From: Candidatus Omnitrophota bacterium
GTDB lineage: Bacteria; Ratteibacteria; UBA8468; B48-G9; DSTR01
Assembly: GCA_023818865.1 (NCBI GenBank)
Contig: JAMWDF010000041.1
Span: 1 to 15,446, forward strand
Length of the DNA: 15,446 nt
Direction of reading: 5' to 3'
Under the pieces are notes generated by a model. It did no database searches and was not told the DNA's origin. It saw only the letters and a list, made by a program, of their open reading frames with translations. How positions within the stretch are numbered: position 1 is the first letter of the stretch; every line of letters starts with the position of its first letter. Positions 1-7,977 of this stretch are shown one piece after another. The position numbers and the translations under genes were made by a program.

Positions 1-49
1 AAAGTCGGCCTCTGCGTTTAGTCTATTATCTGGAGTAACCAAGGAGAAA

Positions 50-919
50 ATGAGATTCTTGATATTTTTCTCCATTGTAGCAGTAATAGCCGTAGCCAGT
101 TTGGTCTTGATAACCAGCCAGCCTCCGGAATTACCACTTACTTCGTTACCTCAAAGCTCTCTTCCGTCGGCCTCTGTGGCCAAACCCGCAGAGGGAAAAT
201 CTCCTGCTGGATACTCAGTTTCCTTGGTCCAGCCCAAACAGGAAAAGAAAGAACCTGAGTGGCTAAAAACAGCCCTGTCTCTTTATGAAAAGTACGGGGA
301 AAAATGGGAGAAAACAAGAAGCGAGATAGAAAGTAAAAAGGAACCGGAGAGTGCTTCCTCCACGGTGACTGTGATGTCCTCGGCGCCCGCGGCTGCCTCA
401 GAAGGAATAACAAGAGTCACTCAATCGTCAGCGCCAGGAATCTCTCAGCCAGGAACAATACCGACTCAGAGCACTTCACCTGCTGCTACTTCTTCCTCGG
501 ACACCGCGCTTTCTAGCTCAGGCTCTGCTGCTTCACTTTCGCCGGAAAAACAATCAGATACCACCCAGGAAACTCAAGTAATGCCAGGTCAGACCACAGC
601 AATTTTTGTCACTAGAAGTATCAAAGTGCTTTCCAGCGGTTTCCAGGTAACATTAAACATTACTATCGGCGAGCACATTACCGGTTTAATTGTCACTGAA
701 GTGATACCAGAAGGCTATGCTATCTATTCTGCCAACCCAAACTATGCTAAGAAAGTCGGTAACAAGCACAGTTGGCTTTTCTACGGGACCTCGCTATCCA
801 ATCAGCAAATTGTCTACGAGATAAGAGGCCTGGGGACTGGAGCAATTACCGGCTCGTTTACTTCTAGCCGCGGCTCAGGTATAATTACTGGTGACGTCAG
901 GGTGGGAGGACAGTCCTGA
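50..919 (+). CDS. Membrane-anchored Ser/Thr/Pro-rich protein with C-terminal Ig-like module
   Basis: Predicted 289-residue exported protein of unknown function. Residues 1-23 form a hydrophobic signal or anchor helix (MRFLIFFSIVAVIAVASLVL) with no clear cleavage site, so it may stay in the membrane. Residues about 60-100 are charged and probably helical. Residues about 100-182 are a Ser/Thr/Pro/Ala-rich low-complexity linker of the kind often O-glycosylated. Residues about 183-289 form a beta-rich domain with the motif EVIPEGY (217-223), shared with the next gene, the lipoprotein at 4339 and the C-terminus of the propeller protein. The start is chosen for AAGGAG at 41-46 and the signal helix that follows; the frame is open upstream to the window edge, so a longer protein cannot be formally excluded. 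Its stop overlaps the next start (TGATG), indicating an operon. The function is unknown; a surface stalk or adaptor is a guess. Confidence 0.8.
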   Translation: MRFLIFFSIVAVIAVASLVLITSQPPELPLTSLPQSSLPSASVAKPAEGKSPAGYSVSLVQPKQEKKEPEWLKTALSLYEKYGEKWEKTRSEIESKKEPESASSTVTVMSSAPAAASEGITRVTQSSAPGISQPGTIPTQSTSPAATSSSDTALSSSGSAASLSPEKQSDTTQETQVMPGQTTAIFVTRSIKVLSSGFQVTLNITIGEHITGLIVTEVIPEGYAIYSANPNYAKKVGNKHSWLFYGTSLSNQQIVYEIRGLGTGAITGSFTSSRGSGIITGDVRVGGQS

Positions 920-1374
920 TGAGAACGAAAAATATTTTAAAATCTCTGCCGCTTTGCCTACTTTTCCCTTTATTGTTAGCCGGTTCGCCTTCAAAGGAAT
1001 CTTCTGACTTTACCGTCACCGCTACCAGGCAACTTCCTGAAGAATTCCAACCTGGTAAACAGCTCACCGTCAGACTGGAAATTACCCCAAAGCAGTCTCT
1101 GGCTGAGGTCACCCTGACTGAAATTGTTCCTGAAGGCTGGCGCGTTATTGCCTCAGCGCCTGCCTGGAAAAAGGAAGACGAACGGTTAATAGAAAATGTC
1201 TATACTTGGAAGTTGTCCCTCCGGCGGCTGAAAACCTACCGGCTTTGCTATATTCTGGAAGTACCCTGGGGCGTGAAACTGCCCAAAGAATTCACCGGGT
1301 TCCTTGAGGCTGGAACAGGGAAAAAAATCCTGGTGCAGGGGGCGAGTGCCATTTCCGTCAAGGACCGTCCTTGA
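919..1374 (+). CDS. Small exported Ig-like protein (ETLPEGW-type module)
   Basis: Predicted 151-residue secreted protein. A Sec signal peptide covers about residues 1-22 (KSLPLCLLFPLLLAG core); no cysteine sits at the cleavage point, so it is not an evident lipoprotein. The rest is one beta-sandwich-like module: a TRQLP..F.PGKQLTVRLEI strand region at 36-56, the hallmark TEIVPEGW at 67-74, and an FTGFLEAGTGKK edge at 125-136. The fold class resembles Ig-like or CARDB-type modules of bacterial surface proteins; the exact family is not named here. Its ATG overlaps the preceding stop by one base with GGGAGG just upstream, so translation is probably coupled. The last five codons and the TGA stop (1357-1374) are supplied by a 34-bp palindromic repeat, so the native C-terminus may have been altered by repeat insertion. 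Confidence 0.78.
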   Translation: MRTKNILKSLPLCLLFPLLLAGSPSKESSDFTVTATRQLPEEFQPGKQLTVRLEITPKQSLAEVTLTEIVPEGWRVIASAPAWKKEDERLIENVYTWKLSLRRLKTYRLCYILEVPWGVKLPKEFTGFLEAGTGKKILVQGASAISVKDRP

Positions 1375-1391
1375 TCAAGGACGGTCCTTGA
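1358..1391. repeat. 34-bp perfect palindrome, REP-like copy 1
   Basis: The sequence is tcaaggaccgtccttga followed by its exact reverse complement. Each 17-bp half is itself an 8-bp inverted repeat around one central base (tcaaggac-N-gtccttga), so the element can form one long hairpin or two small ones (cruciform). The central bases read C then G. It overlaps the 3' end of the upstream gene and ends 15 bp before the peptidase start. The same element occurs at 7978 and 11432. The base TTCC before it resembles the left flank of copy 2. Confidence 0.95.
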
Positions 1392-1406
1392 TAAAAAGGG
1401 GGAGTT

Positions 1407-4346
1407 ATGGAGAGGAATTGGGTGAAGCGGCTGCACTGGATGACTTATGTAGTAGTTATCTGTTGGATAGCAAGATTGGGGGCTGCCGACTGGCAGATGG
1501 CGCCAGTTAACCCGGACTTTCTGCGTTACCAATCAATCCATGGTGGTCAGTTAGCCGGTGATGTGGTGGATGGCTTAGGTCTGGGTTTCGTCCCGCCAAT
1601 GGTTGACCTTTCCCATCTGGCAAAAGGCAAAGCTCTACCTGCTGAGCCTGGTGTTTCTGCGCCGAGGAAATATGACCTTCGCGGCCTGGGTAAGCTCACT
1701 GGAGTGCGTAACCAGGGTTCAGCCGGTTCCTGCTGGGCTCACGCCACCTACGCCTCTTTGGAATCCTGTCTCTTGCCTGGTGAAACCTGGGATTTTTCCG
1801 AAAACCATATGAAAAATTTGCTGAGCAAAGACTACCCAGAAGGTTTTGACCGTGGCCATGCTGACGGCGGTAATCATTTTATGTCTACTGCTTACCTGGC
1901 CCGCTGGACCGGCCCAGTGAAGGAAAGTGATGATTCTTACAACCCCAACTCTGGAACTTCACCTACCAACCTCTCACCGGTGAAGCATATCCAGCAAGTG
2001 CTTTTTCTCCCAAGCCGGACCGGCCCGTTAGATAACGAAACAATCAAGACGGCTATTCAGACCTATGGAGCAGTTTATACCAGTATGTACTTTGTTAACT
2101 CCAGCTATGTTAGCAGCAAGTACGCTTACTATTACAATGGTTCTTACTCCAGCAACCACGCGGTAGCGATTGTTGGCTGGGATGACGATTACAGTAAGAG
2201 TAATTTCTCCGGTTCAGCCTCTGGTCTACCCGCAGGAAACGGTGCCTTTATCGTCAAGAATAGCTGGGGCAGTTCCTGGGGGCAAAGCGGCTATTTTTAC
2301 GTTTCGTATTATGACTCCCGTATTGGCAGTTATAACGCTGTTTTCTGCCAGGCTACAGCGGTGAGCGAATATACCTACATTTACCAGTATGACCCACTTG
2401 GCTGGGTCACCAATACGGGTTTTGGGAGTACCATTGCATACTGCGCCAATGTTTTTAAGGCGGTTGCAGCTGGAAAAACATTGAAGGCTGTTTCTTTTTA
2501 TGCGGTAGATGCACCATTAAACTATGAAGTAAAGGTTTACACCAATGTGTCTGAATCTCCCACCAGTGGCACTCTGGCTCGCAGTTCTTCTGGAACGCTT
2601 AGTTCTGCTGGGTATCACACGGTAACTATTAGTCCTCTGAGCTTAACTCCAGAAGAGAAATTTTCAGTGGTGCTCAAACTGAAAACTTCTGTTTCCACCT
2701 ATCCTATTCCCGTAGAAGGACCATTAGGGTATGCTTGTAAGGCTACAGCCAGCGCTGGCCAGAGTTTTGTAAGCGAAAACGGTTCTACCTGGACCGACCT
2801 CACTAATAAGTCTGCTAATTACAATGTGTGTCTTAAAGCCTTGGCTACAGGGGAAACCCAAAGCCAGTTGGATCACTTCACCATCTCGCCTATCAGCTCT
2901 CCCCAACTGGTTGGTGTTCCTTTCTCTGTGACCATCACAGCTAAAGATGAGCAGGATAGAACCTATACTGGTTTCACCGGCACTGCCAATCTCTCTGACA
3001 GCACCGGTACAATTTCCCCATCTATCACCGGCAGCTTTATCGCTGGCGTCTGGACTGGAAATGTTACCATCTCTCAAGCCACTGAAGCCGATACCATCCT
3101 TGCCCAGCACGAAGGCAAGAAAGGTGTCAGCAATGTCTTCAAAGTTATCCAGGGACAACCGGTCAGAATCATCACTACTTCTCTGGTGTCTGGCACGGTC
3201 GGTAGTCCTTATAGCCAAATAGTCCAGGCAACCGGTGGTCGGCTACCTTATACCTGGGGTATCAGTTCAGGTAGTTTGCCGCCTGGGCTCACCTTGAACG
3301 CAGCTACTGGCGTCATCAGTGGCTCGCCTACTACCGCTGGAGATTTCGCCTTCAGGATAAGGGTCCAGGATTCCACTTCGCCGACTCCAGGAGTTGACTC
3401 TCGGGAATTTACTATTACCATTGCCAGCCGACCAGCCAGCATTACCGTAATTTCGCCCAACGGTGGCGAAATCTGGGAACAGGGGCAAATTTATCTCATT
3501 ACCTGGTCATTCAGCGGTTACACTGGCCGTTATGTGAATTTGGAGCTATTGGATGGCAACGCCGTCGTCGCGACCATCGGTCAAAATAAGAACATTGGCA
3601 CTGATGGCCGAGGCTCACTTTACTGGTCAGTCCCGGATAGCCTTCCTTCAGGCAGTAACTACCGAGTAAGAATTACTAGTGTCACTAATCCTGAAGCCAC
3701 CGATACCAGCGACCAGCCTTTCCAGATTTCCGGCAAGGGCATAACCGTAACCGCGCCGGTCAGCGGAGAAACCTGGTATGTTGGCACGCAGCAAGTTATT
3801 ACCTGGGTTTACACCGGGAACCCCGGGAAGTATGTCCGGGTTGATCTGCTGAAAGGCAATTTACTATTAGGTATTATCAGTCCCAATCGGTTCATTGGCG
3901 AAAGTGGTAGCGGCTATCAAACCTGGGCGCTTCCGCTGAACCTGAAGCCAGGCAATGATTATCGTATCCGCGTAAGAAGCATAGTGTACCCGAAAGTAGA
4001 AGGAGTGAGTGAACCATTCAGCATCAGTACCGGCCAGATCTTCGTCACTTCTCCCTCAGGTGGTGAAACTTGGTACCGAAAACAGACTTATAGGATAAAT
4101 TGGACTTACCTCGGTTTCCCAGGTAGTTCTGTCAGCGTAGATTTACTGTGCCGTGGCTTGTATGTTGGCAGTCTAGGTACAGTCTCTATTGGTCGGGATG
4201 GTACCGGTAGTCTTAACTGGAGAGTTGCCCCTTCTCTGCCAGTGGGGAGCAATTATCAAATTCGGGTAAGAAGCTTGAGTTTCCCAGAAATCAGTGATAC
4301 CAGCGGAGAATTTACCATCGCTGACCTGGAAGCCTATGATGAATAA
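1407..4346 (+). CDS. Secreted C1A (papain-family) cysteine peptidase with lectin-like, Ig-like and three Kre9/KNH-like domains
   Basis: Predicted 979-residue extracellular protease. The signal peptide covers about residues 1-27 (h-region MTYVVVICWIARL). The papain-like domain (about 84-315) begins with YDLRGLGKLTGVRNQGSAGSC. The oxyanion Gln is Q103, the catalytic Cys C109 (SCWAHA, where CWAFA is usual), the His H251 in NHAVAIVGWDD, and the Asn N285 in FIVKNSWG, so the active site is complete. Residues about 320-480 match the lectin-like domain that follows many bacterial C1A domains. Residues about 489-580 are an invasin-type Ig domain, 587-672 a putative-Ig (He_PIG-like) domain, and 678-774, 777-873 and 877-972 are three tandem Ser-Thr-rich Kre9/KNH-like modules (SPNGGEIW, APVSGETW, SPSGGETW). 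No sortase signal or anchor is seen at the C-terminus. Start: ATG after AAGGGGGAG. It is third in a four-gene unit; its stop overlaps the next gene. Confidence 0.93.
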   Translation: MERNWVKRLHWMTYVVVICWIARLGAADWQMAPVNPDFLRYQSIHGGQLAGDVVDGLGLGFVPPMVDLSHLAKGKALPAEPGVSAPRKYDLRGLGKLTGVRNQGSAGSCWAHATYASLESCLLPGETWDFSENHMKNLLSKDYPEGFDRGHADGGNHFMSTAYLARWTGPVKESDDSYNPNSGTSPTNLSPVKHIQQVLFLPSRTGPLDNETIKTAIQTYGAVYTSMYFVNSSYVSSKYAYYYNGSYSSNHAVAIVGWDDDYSKSNFSGSASGLPAGNGAFIVKNSWGSSWGQSGYFYVSYYDSRIGSYNAVFCQATAVSEYTYIYQYDPLGWVTNTGFGSTIAYCANVFKAVAAGKTLKAVSFYAVDAPLNYEVKVYTNVSESPTSGTLARSSSGTLSSAGYHTVTISPLSLTPEEKFSVVLKLKTSVSTYPIPVEGPLGYACKATASAGQSFVSENGSTWTDLTNKSANYNVCLKALATGETQSQLDHFTISPISSPQLVGVPFSVTITAKDEQDRTYTGFTGTANLSDSTGTISPSITGSFIAGVWTGNVTISQATEADTILAQHEGKKGVSNVFKVIQGQPVRIITTSLVSGTVGSPYSQIVQATGGRLPYTWGISSGSLPPGLTLNAATGVISGSPTTAGDFAFRIRVQDSTSPTPGVDSREFTITIASRPASITVISPNGGEIWEQGQIYLITWSFSGYTGRYVNLELLDGNAVVATIGQNKNIGTDGRGSLYWSVPDSLPSGSNYRVRITSVTNPEATDTSDQPFQISGKGITVTAPVSGETWYVGTQQVITWVYTGNPGKYVRVDLLKGNLLLGIISPNRFIGESGSGYQTWALPLNLKPGNDYRIRVRSIVYPKVEGVSEPFSISTGQIFVTSPSGGETWYRKQTYRINWTYLGFPGSSVSVDLLCRGLYVGSLGTVSIGRDGTGSLNWRVAPSLPVGSNYQIRVRSLSFPEISDTSGEFTIADLEAYDE

Positions 4347-4821
4347 GTCAGGCCGAGAAAGATTTATGGAGATTAAAACATTCTGCTGCGCCTTTCTTCT
4401 CCTGACCGGTTGTCTTTCTTCTGGAGAGAAAAAAATAGTTTCCTCGGCTTCTGTCCTTATTCCTCTCACCGGAAGAGCCAGTAAAGCCATCCGAAGTTTA
4501 CCGGCTAGTTATATTCCTGGTCAACCAGTAAGAGTGAAAATTAGTGTTTTCCCTAACCCGAGTACTGCCGGGGTTATCGTTGAGGAAACATTGCCTGAAA
4601 ACTGGAAAATTAGTCAAAGTATTCCCCCTTACCAAAAAAACGAAGGAAATAGTTACAAGTGGGTTTTCTGGAGCCGAGAAATGAAACCGTTTGAAATTGT
4701 TTACCAAGCCTTAGCTCCGGAGCAAGACAGCGGGGTGGCTGTCTTTGATGGCCAGATTAAAACCCATGAAGAAAAAAGCGTCCCGATTCAAGGAGACAAG
4801 ACCATTAAGCCAAGCAAGTAG
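4339..4821 (+). CDS. Small Ig-like lipoprotein (ETLPEGW-type module)
   Basis: Predicted 160-residue lipoprotein. The N-terminus has basic residues, a short hydrophobic stretch and a lipobox LLTGC with lipidated Cys25 (for the ATG at 4339), so the mature protein should be membrane-tethered. Residues about 50-155 form one beta-rich module: IRSLPASYIPGQPVRVKISV, hallmark EETLPENW (82-89), then FEIVYQ and FDGQI strands. It is a paralogue of the modules in the genes at 50 and 919. The start is uncertain: 4336 and 4339 overlap the peptidase stop (ATGATGAATAA), 4366 is also possible, and a longer form from 4294 would put 40 residues before the lipobox. 4339 is preferred for its basic n-region and GGAAG upstream. 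The overlap implies translational coupling with the peptidase, and a surface partner of it is a reasonable guess. Confidence 0.82.
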   Translation: MNKSGRERFMEIKTFCCAFLLLTGCLSSGEKKIVSSASVLIPLTGRASKAIRSLPASYIPGQPVRVKISVFPNPSTAGVIVEETLPENWKISQSIPPYQKNEGNSYKWVFWSREMKPFEIVYQALAPEQDSGVAVFDGQIKTHEEKSVPIQGDKTIKPSK

Positions 4822-4879
4822 CTGGAAAAGCAGCTTTCAGGGTCTTATTCTCCGTGAAGGTATTGAAAAAACTAAGGAC

Positions 4880-4907
4880 TTGACAAAGTTAGGCTAGGGG
4901 GTAAAAT
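4880..4907 (+). promoter_or_regulatory. Sigma-70-type promoter for the propeller gene
   Basis: A perfect -35 TTGACA (4880-4885), a 16-bp spacer and a -10 TAAAAT (4902-4907, one mismatch from consensus) lie 59 bases after the lipoprotein stop. This places the transcription start near 4914 and gives a leader of about 200 nt before the ATG at 5113. It implies the propeller gene is transcribed separately from the peptidase operon. Confidence 0.7.
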
Positions 4908-4913
4908 ATTGGT

Positions 4914-5112
4914 AAACAAGGGGCAACCTTACCCAAGTAGAGAGGAAGCCCTATTAAACCATTTATAGCAAGGAGGTGAGATAGGGAAAGGAAGAAAAAA
5001 CATTAAAGGCGAGAAGTGAACGCAGTGTCTTGTAGACTGGGCAGCAGAAGGTGTAGTGGTAGTGTGAGGCGGTAAGTTGCAAAAGTTAGATGAAGCCAAA
5101 AAGGAGGTAAAG
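4914..5112 (+). other. Long 5' leader of the propeller gene with an orphan Shine-Dalgarno
   Basis: This purine-rich stretch of about 200 nt has no recognised riboswitch class and no supported gene. It contains AAGGAGGTGA at 4970-4979, a ten-base match to the anti-Shine-Dalgarno of 16S rRNA, but no ATG, GTG or TTG follows at normal spacing. The triplet ATA at 4981 is followed by a 12-codon basic frame ending with TGA at 5017-5019. A 6-bp stem (CCCTAT at 4949-4954 with ATAGGG at 4981-4986) would place the orphan site in a loop. Role unknown. Confidence 0.4.
5101..5107 (+). promoter_or_regulatory. Ribosome binding site that fixes the propeller start
   Basis: AAGGAGG lies five bases before the ATG at 5113. 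It favours this start over the in-frame TTG at 5077, which has no such site and would put twelve charged residues before the signal peptide. Confidence 0.8.
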
Positions 5113-7914
5113 ATGAGTAAAGGCTTAGGAAGGCTGCTGGCGGTAGCTATCGCCGTTACTGGTCTGATAGTCCTACTGCCGCAGGCAGCCCAAGCAGCGA
5201 TTGGCAAGCAGGGTAATATTCTTTATGTTGGGAGTGTTACCCGGTCAGATGGAGTTATCACCAAAACCGGCGAACTTTATGTCAAGAACCTGGAAACCGG
5301 TGAAGTTAACCAGGTAACTTTCTTTTCTCCAGGCGCAACTGGGATGATTCTTAACCCGGCTTTCAGCATTGATGGCAAGTACATTGTCTTCACCAGTAAC
5401 TGCAGCACCGGAGGTGTGGTGAATACCTACTTTGATGTTTATAAAGTAGCGAGCGACTCTACCACTGCCCCTCAGGTTAATCTTTTCTTGGCAGGCAGTA
5501 ACAATAGCAGTTACAAATATGCGGCTTTGTCTCCTGATGGAAGCACGCTCATCGCAGCGATGGAAGATACCACTACTGGCCGTTCCTATCTGGTGAAGTA
5601 CAATGTATCCACCAAGGTCCGGGAGATTTTGCTTCAGGAAGTGGGTATGACTTACAGCCATCCAGCTTTTCTTGATGGTACCGCCAGCACTCCCAGCACC
5701 CAGGTTGTCTACCTTGGAACAAGCAGCGGCGTCCAGAATATTTACCGGGTTGACCTCACCGGCCAAAACAAGGTAAATCTAACTGCCAATACCAGCGGGA
5801 GTGTTCAATATGGCCGTCTGATGAGTGCGGTAGCCGGTGGTATTCCTTACATCATCTATAGCCGGCGGCAAGCAAGTGGTTACTCTTGGGCAAAGTGGGA
5901 TGTTTATATGGCAGATGCCAGTGGCGGTCCCGGTTCAGTTACTTCTGGCCAGATCAACCTTACCCAGACGCCAGATAAGGATGAGCTTGACCCAGCTTTC
6001 TACGGCGACAATGCCCTTAACCGGGATGTGCCTCTTACTGCTGACACCGGGAATATGCTTTACTCAGCTGCAATTCTTTCCACTGACGTTAACATCTGGC
6101 AGGCTAACTATGACAACATCAATGGCTCCAATACCCAGATGGCTGAGTGGACCGCTGATCTTTCTGGTAATGAAGGCCAGGCTTGCTGGGGACCGTCAGT
6201 TCCAGCGCCAGGTGGTGTTGATATTGGCACAACCAGGCTTGTTTTTGTTAATAACAGCCAGGTCTTCCGGGTAGATTTTGACGCTGCTGGTAATGTTGGT
6301 ACACCCATTCAGGTAACCAACCTGACCAACGGAGAACAAATAACCCATGTGGACCTGAACGCCAACGGTGCCAACATTGTTTACGACTATATTGAGGCTG
6401 GTTACACCGGAGAACCAAGCACCTGCTACATTATCAACACCAATGGTACTAACCCACAAGTTGTGTCTGCTGGTACCGCTGGAAGTCACGTAGTTCGTTG
6501 TCCAGCAGTTAGCGCTGATGGCAAATGGGTTGTTTATGCTCAGGGAAATATCCCCGACACTCAGCATAAGACTCTTTACGTGAAAAAGATTACCGCGGAT
6601 ATGGGATCGGCTGCCCAAATTTTAACTCTGGCCCCAACAGTCGCAACCACTGTTGATCTTTATGACCCAGCCGTGGCTCCAGCCAACAACCAAATTGCCT
6701 TCAGTAACAAACTTCTCACCGGGCCTTACGCCGGTAATCACCAGATCTGGGTAGCCGGCGTGGACCTAAACTGGGCGGCTAACACTGCTAATGTTCAGTC
6801 CAACCGCATCCAGTTAATGGCTGGTAACTCTCAGGGTATTTGGAGTGACCGATATCCTTCCTACAGTCCAGACGGTAGCCGCATTGTCTTTGTCTCCAAC
6901 CGGGACAGCGGCTACAAGATTTACACCATGGATGCCAAGACCGGAACCGATGTGCAGTTGTTTGGCGCTGGCAACATTGACTACACGATTTACCAGAATC
7001 CGACCTATCCAGTTTTCTCGCCTGTAGGTGATGGCAGCATCGCCTTTGTGGCGGAACTGGGTGGTGTCAGACAAGTATTCCTGGCAGATACACTGGGTAA
7101 TGTGACTGCTACTGGTATCGGCGCGAATCCTGGCGATAACCTTGGTCCTGAAGTTGCCTGGGGAATTCAGCGGGATTCCGGCACGATGTACGCCAGTCGT
7201 CTTATACAGAACCGGGCGCCAAACGGCACTAATCTCATCTATACAATCAGCATTGATGTAGATGAGATGAATAAACCAGCCGGTTATGTCCTGAATGATG
7301 TGATGGCTTGTACTCCAGTAAATACGGTCTGGGTTGACGGCACATCCACCACCAATTACGTAGTCTACGCTAACAATCCTTATGCCGGTCTGAACACCTT
7401 AAAGTTAGTCTTTGCCGATAGCGGCACTGGTGTTGCTGGCGATGTTAGCGACCATGTAGTCAAGGTGAGTGTCGCGGTTTCGCCAGCCACAGGCTCCAGG
7501 ACTAACTTTGTTGGTGAGCTGGTTTATACCAACCCGGTTACTGGAGTCAACACGGAAACACCAGTGGCTGGTGGCAGTCGACTTCTGGTGGCTAACCCTT
7601 ACATCCCGACTGATATGTACGACGCCGAGGGTAATATCAGGGATGATAACGACAACGCCGTCATTGAAGACGCTGACCTCCTTTACACTATCAACGAATG
7701 GAAGTATAACCGGCAACTGGTGCTCGGTTACCAGGTGGGCAACATAGGACCCCAGTGGCCTTATGACACTGACAACTGGGACCAAATCCTTATCAGCATC
7801 ATTGGCTTCTGGGCCACTAACACCTACCAAGGCCAGTATTACTACTCCGATGGCGGTGCCTGGACAGGCTTTGAAATGTACTGGACTGGGGTAACACCAG
7901 CGCAGACACCGTAA
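5113..7914 (+). CDS. Secreted TolB-like (PD40) beta-propeller protein with Ig-like module and dockerin-like tail
   Basis: Predicted 933-residue exported protein. The signal peptide covers residues 1-28 (cleavage AQA/AIG). Residues about 30-680 are repeated beta-propeller blades of the PD40/TolB type, with recurring motifs such as NPAFSIDGKYIVFTS, ALSPDGSTLIAA, CPAVSADGKWVVYAQ and YPSYSPDGSRIVFVSNRDSG. Such blades bind proteins or glycans; no enzymatic residues are seen. Residues about 690-835 look like a divergent, expanded copy of the module in the upstream small proteins (YTISIDVDEMNKPAGYVLNDV). At 844-855 a loop DDNDNAVIEDAD places D1, N3, N5, I8 and D12 as in a dockerin or EF-hand calcium loop, followed by LLYTINEW; a second, loop-less copy of that helix pattern is DQILISIIGFW at 890-900. 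This may be an anchoring tail. It has its own promoter at 4880. The specific ligand is unknown. Confidence 0.9.
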   Translation: MSKGLGRLLAVAIAVTGLIVLLPQAAQAAIGKQGNILYVGSVTRSDGVITKTGELYVKNLETGEVNQVTFFSPGATGMILNPAFSIDGKYIVFTSNCSTGGVVNTYFDVYKVASDSTTAPQVNLFLAGSNNSSYKYAALSPDGSTLIAAMEDTTTGRSYLVKYNVSTKVREILLQEVGMTYSHPAFLDGTASTPSTQVVYLGTSSGVQNIYRVDLTGQNKVNLTANTSGSVQYGRLMSAVAGGIPYIIYSRRQASGYSWAKWDVYMADASGGPGSVTSGQINLTQTPDKDELDPAFYGDNALNRDVPLTADTGNMLYSAAILSTDVNIWQANYDNINGSNTQMAEWTADLSGNEGQACWGPSVPAPGGVDIGTTRLVFVNNSQVFRVDFDAAGNVGTPIQVTNLTNGEQITHVDLNANGANIVYDYIEAGYTGEPSTCYIINTNGTNPQVVSAGTAGSHVVRCPAVSADGKWVVYAQGNIPDTQHKTLYVKKITADMGSAAQILTLAPTVATTVDLYDPAVAPANNQIAFSNKLLTGPYAGNHQIWVAGVDLNWAANTANVQSNRIQLMAGNSQGIWSDRYPSYSPDGSRIVFVSNRDSGYKIYTMDAKTGTDVQLFGAGNIDYTIYQNPTYPVFSPVGDGSIAFVAELGGVRQVFLADTLGNVTATGIGANPGDNLGPEVAWGIQRDSGTMYASRLIQNRAPNGTNLIYTISIDVDEMNKPAGYVLNDVMACTPVNTVWVDGTSTTNYVVYANNPYAGLNTLKLVFADSGTGVAGDVSDHVVKVSVAVSPATGSRTNFVGELVYTNPVTGVNTETPVAGGSRLLVANPYIPTDMYDAEGNIRDDNDNAVIEDADLLYTINEWKYNRQLVLGYQVGNIGPQWPYDTDNWDQILISIIGFWATNTYQGQYYYSDGGAWTGFEMYWTGVTPAQTP

Positions 7915-7935
7915 GTTGTGTGGGGAGACGAAGTT

Positions 7936-7966
7936 GAGAAAGGCGGGGTTGGTCCCCGCCTTTCTC
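7936..7966 (+). terminator. 13-bp perfect hairpin after the propeller gene
   Basis: GAGAAAGGCGGGG (7936-7948), loop TTGGT, and the exact complement at 7954-7966. It lies 21 bases after the propeller stop and would form a very stable RNA hairpin. No U-tract follows, so it is either a terminator without the usual tail or a structural part of the RAYT-linked repeat. It stands 11 bases before palindrome copy 2. Confidence 0.5.
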
Positions 7967-7977
7967 CTGCATTCCCG

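Noticed and set aside
3..38. Possible tail of an upstream gene (frame 3 ends with TAA at 36-38, just before the ribosome binding site at 41)
   Set aside because: Only eleven codons are visible and nothing in them can be recognised; another frame also ends at 19-21.
1304..1510. Short frame on the plus strand reading through palindrome copy 1 (contains SRTVLDQGRSL)
   Set aside because: It is the open frame of the repeat overlapping two well-supported genes; no ribosome binding site and no family similarity.
4820..4835. Small hairpin AGCTG-GAAAAG-CAGCT right after the lipoprotein stop, as a terminator
   Set aside because: The stem is only five base pairs and no T-run follows.
5038..5112. tRNA-like look of the leader (GTGTAGTGGTAG resembles a D-arm)
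   Set aside because: No T-arm (GTTCRANYC), no acceptor stem pairing and no anticodon arm can be built.
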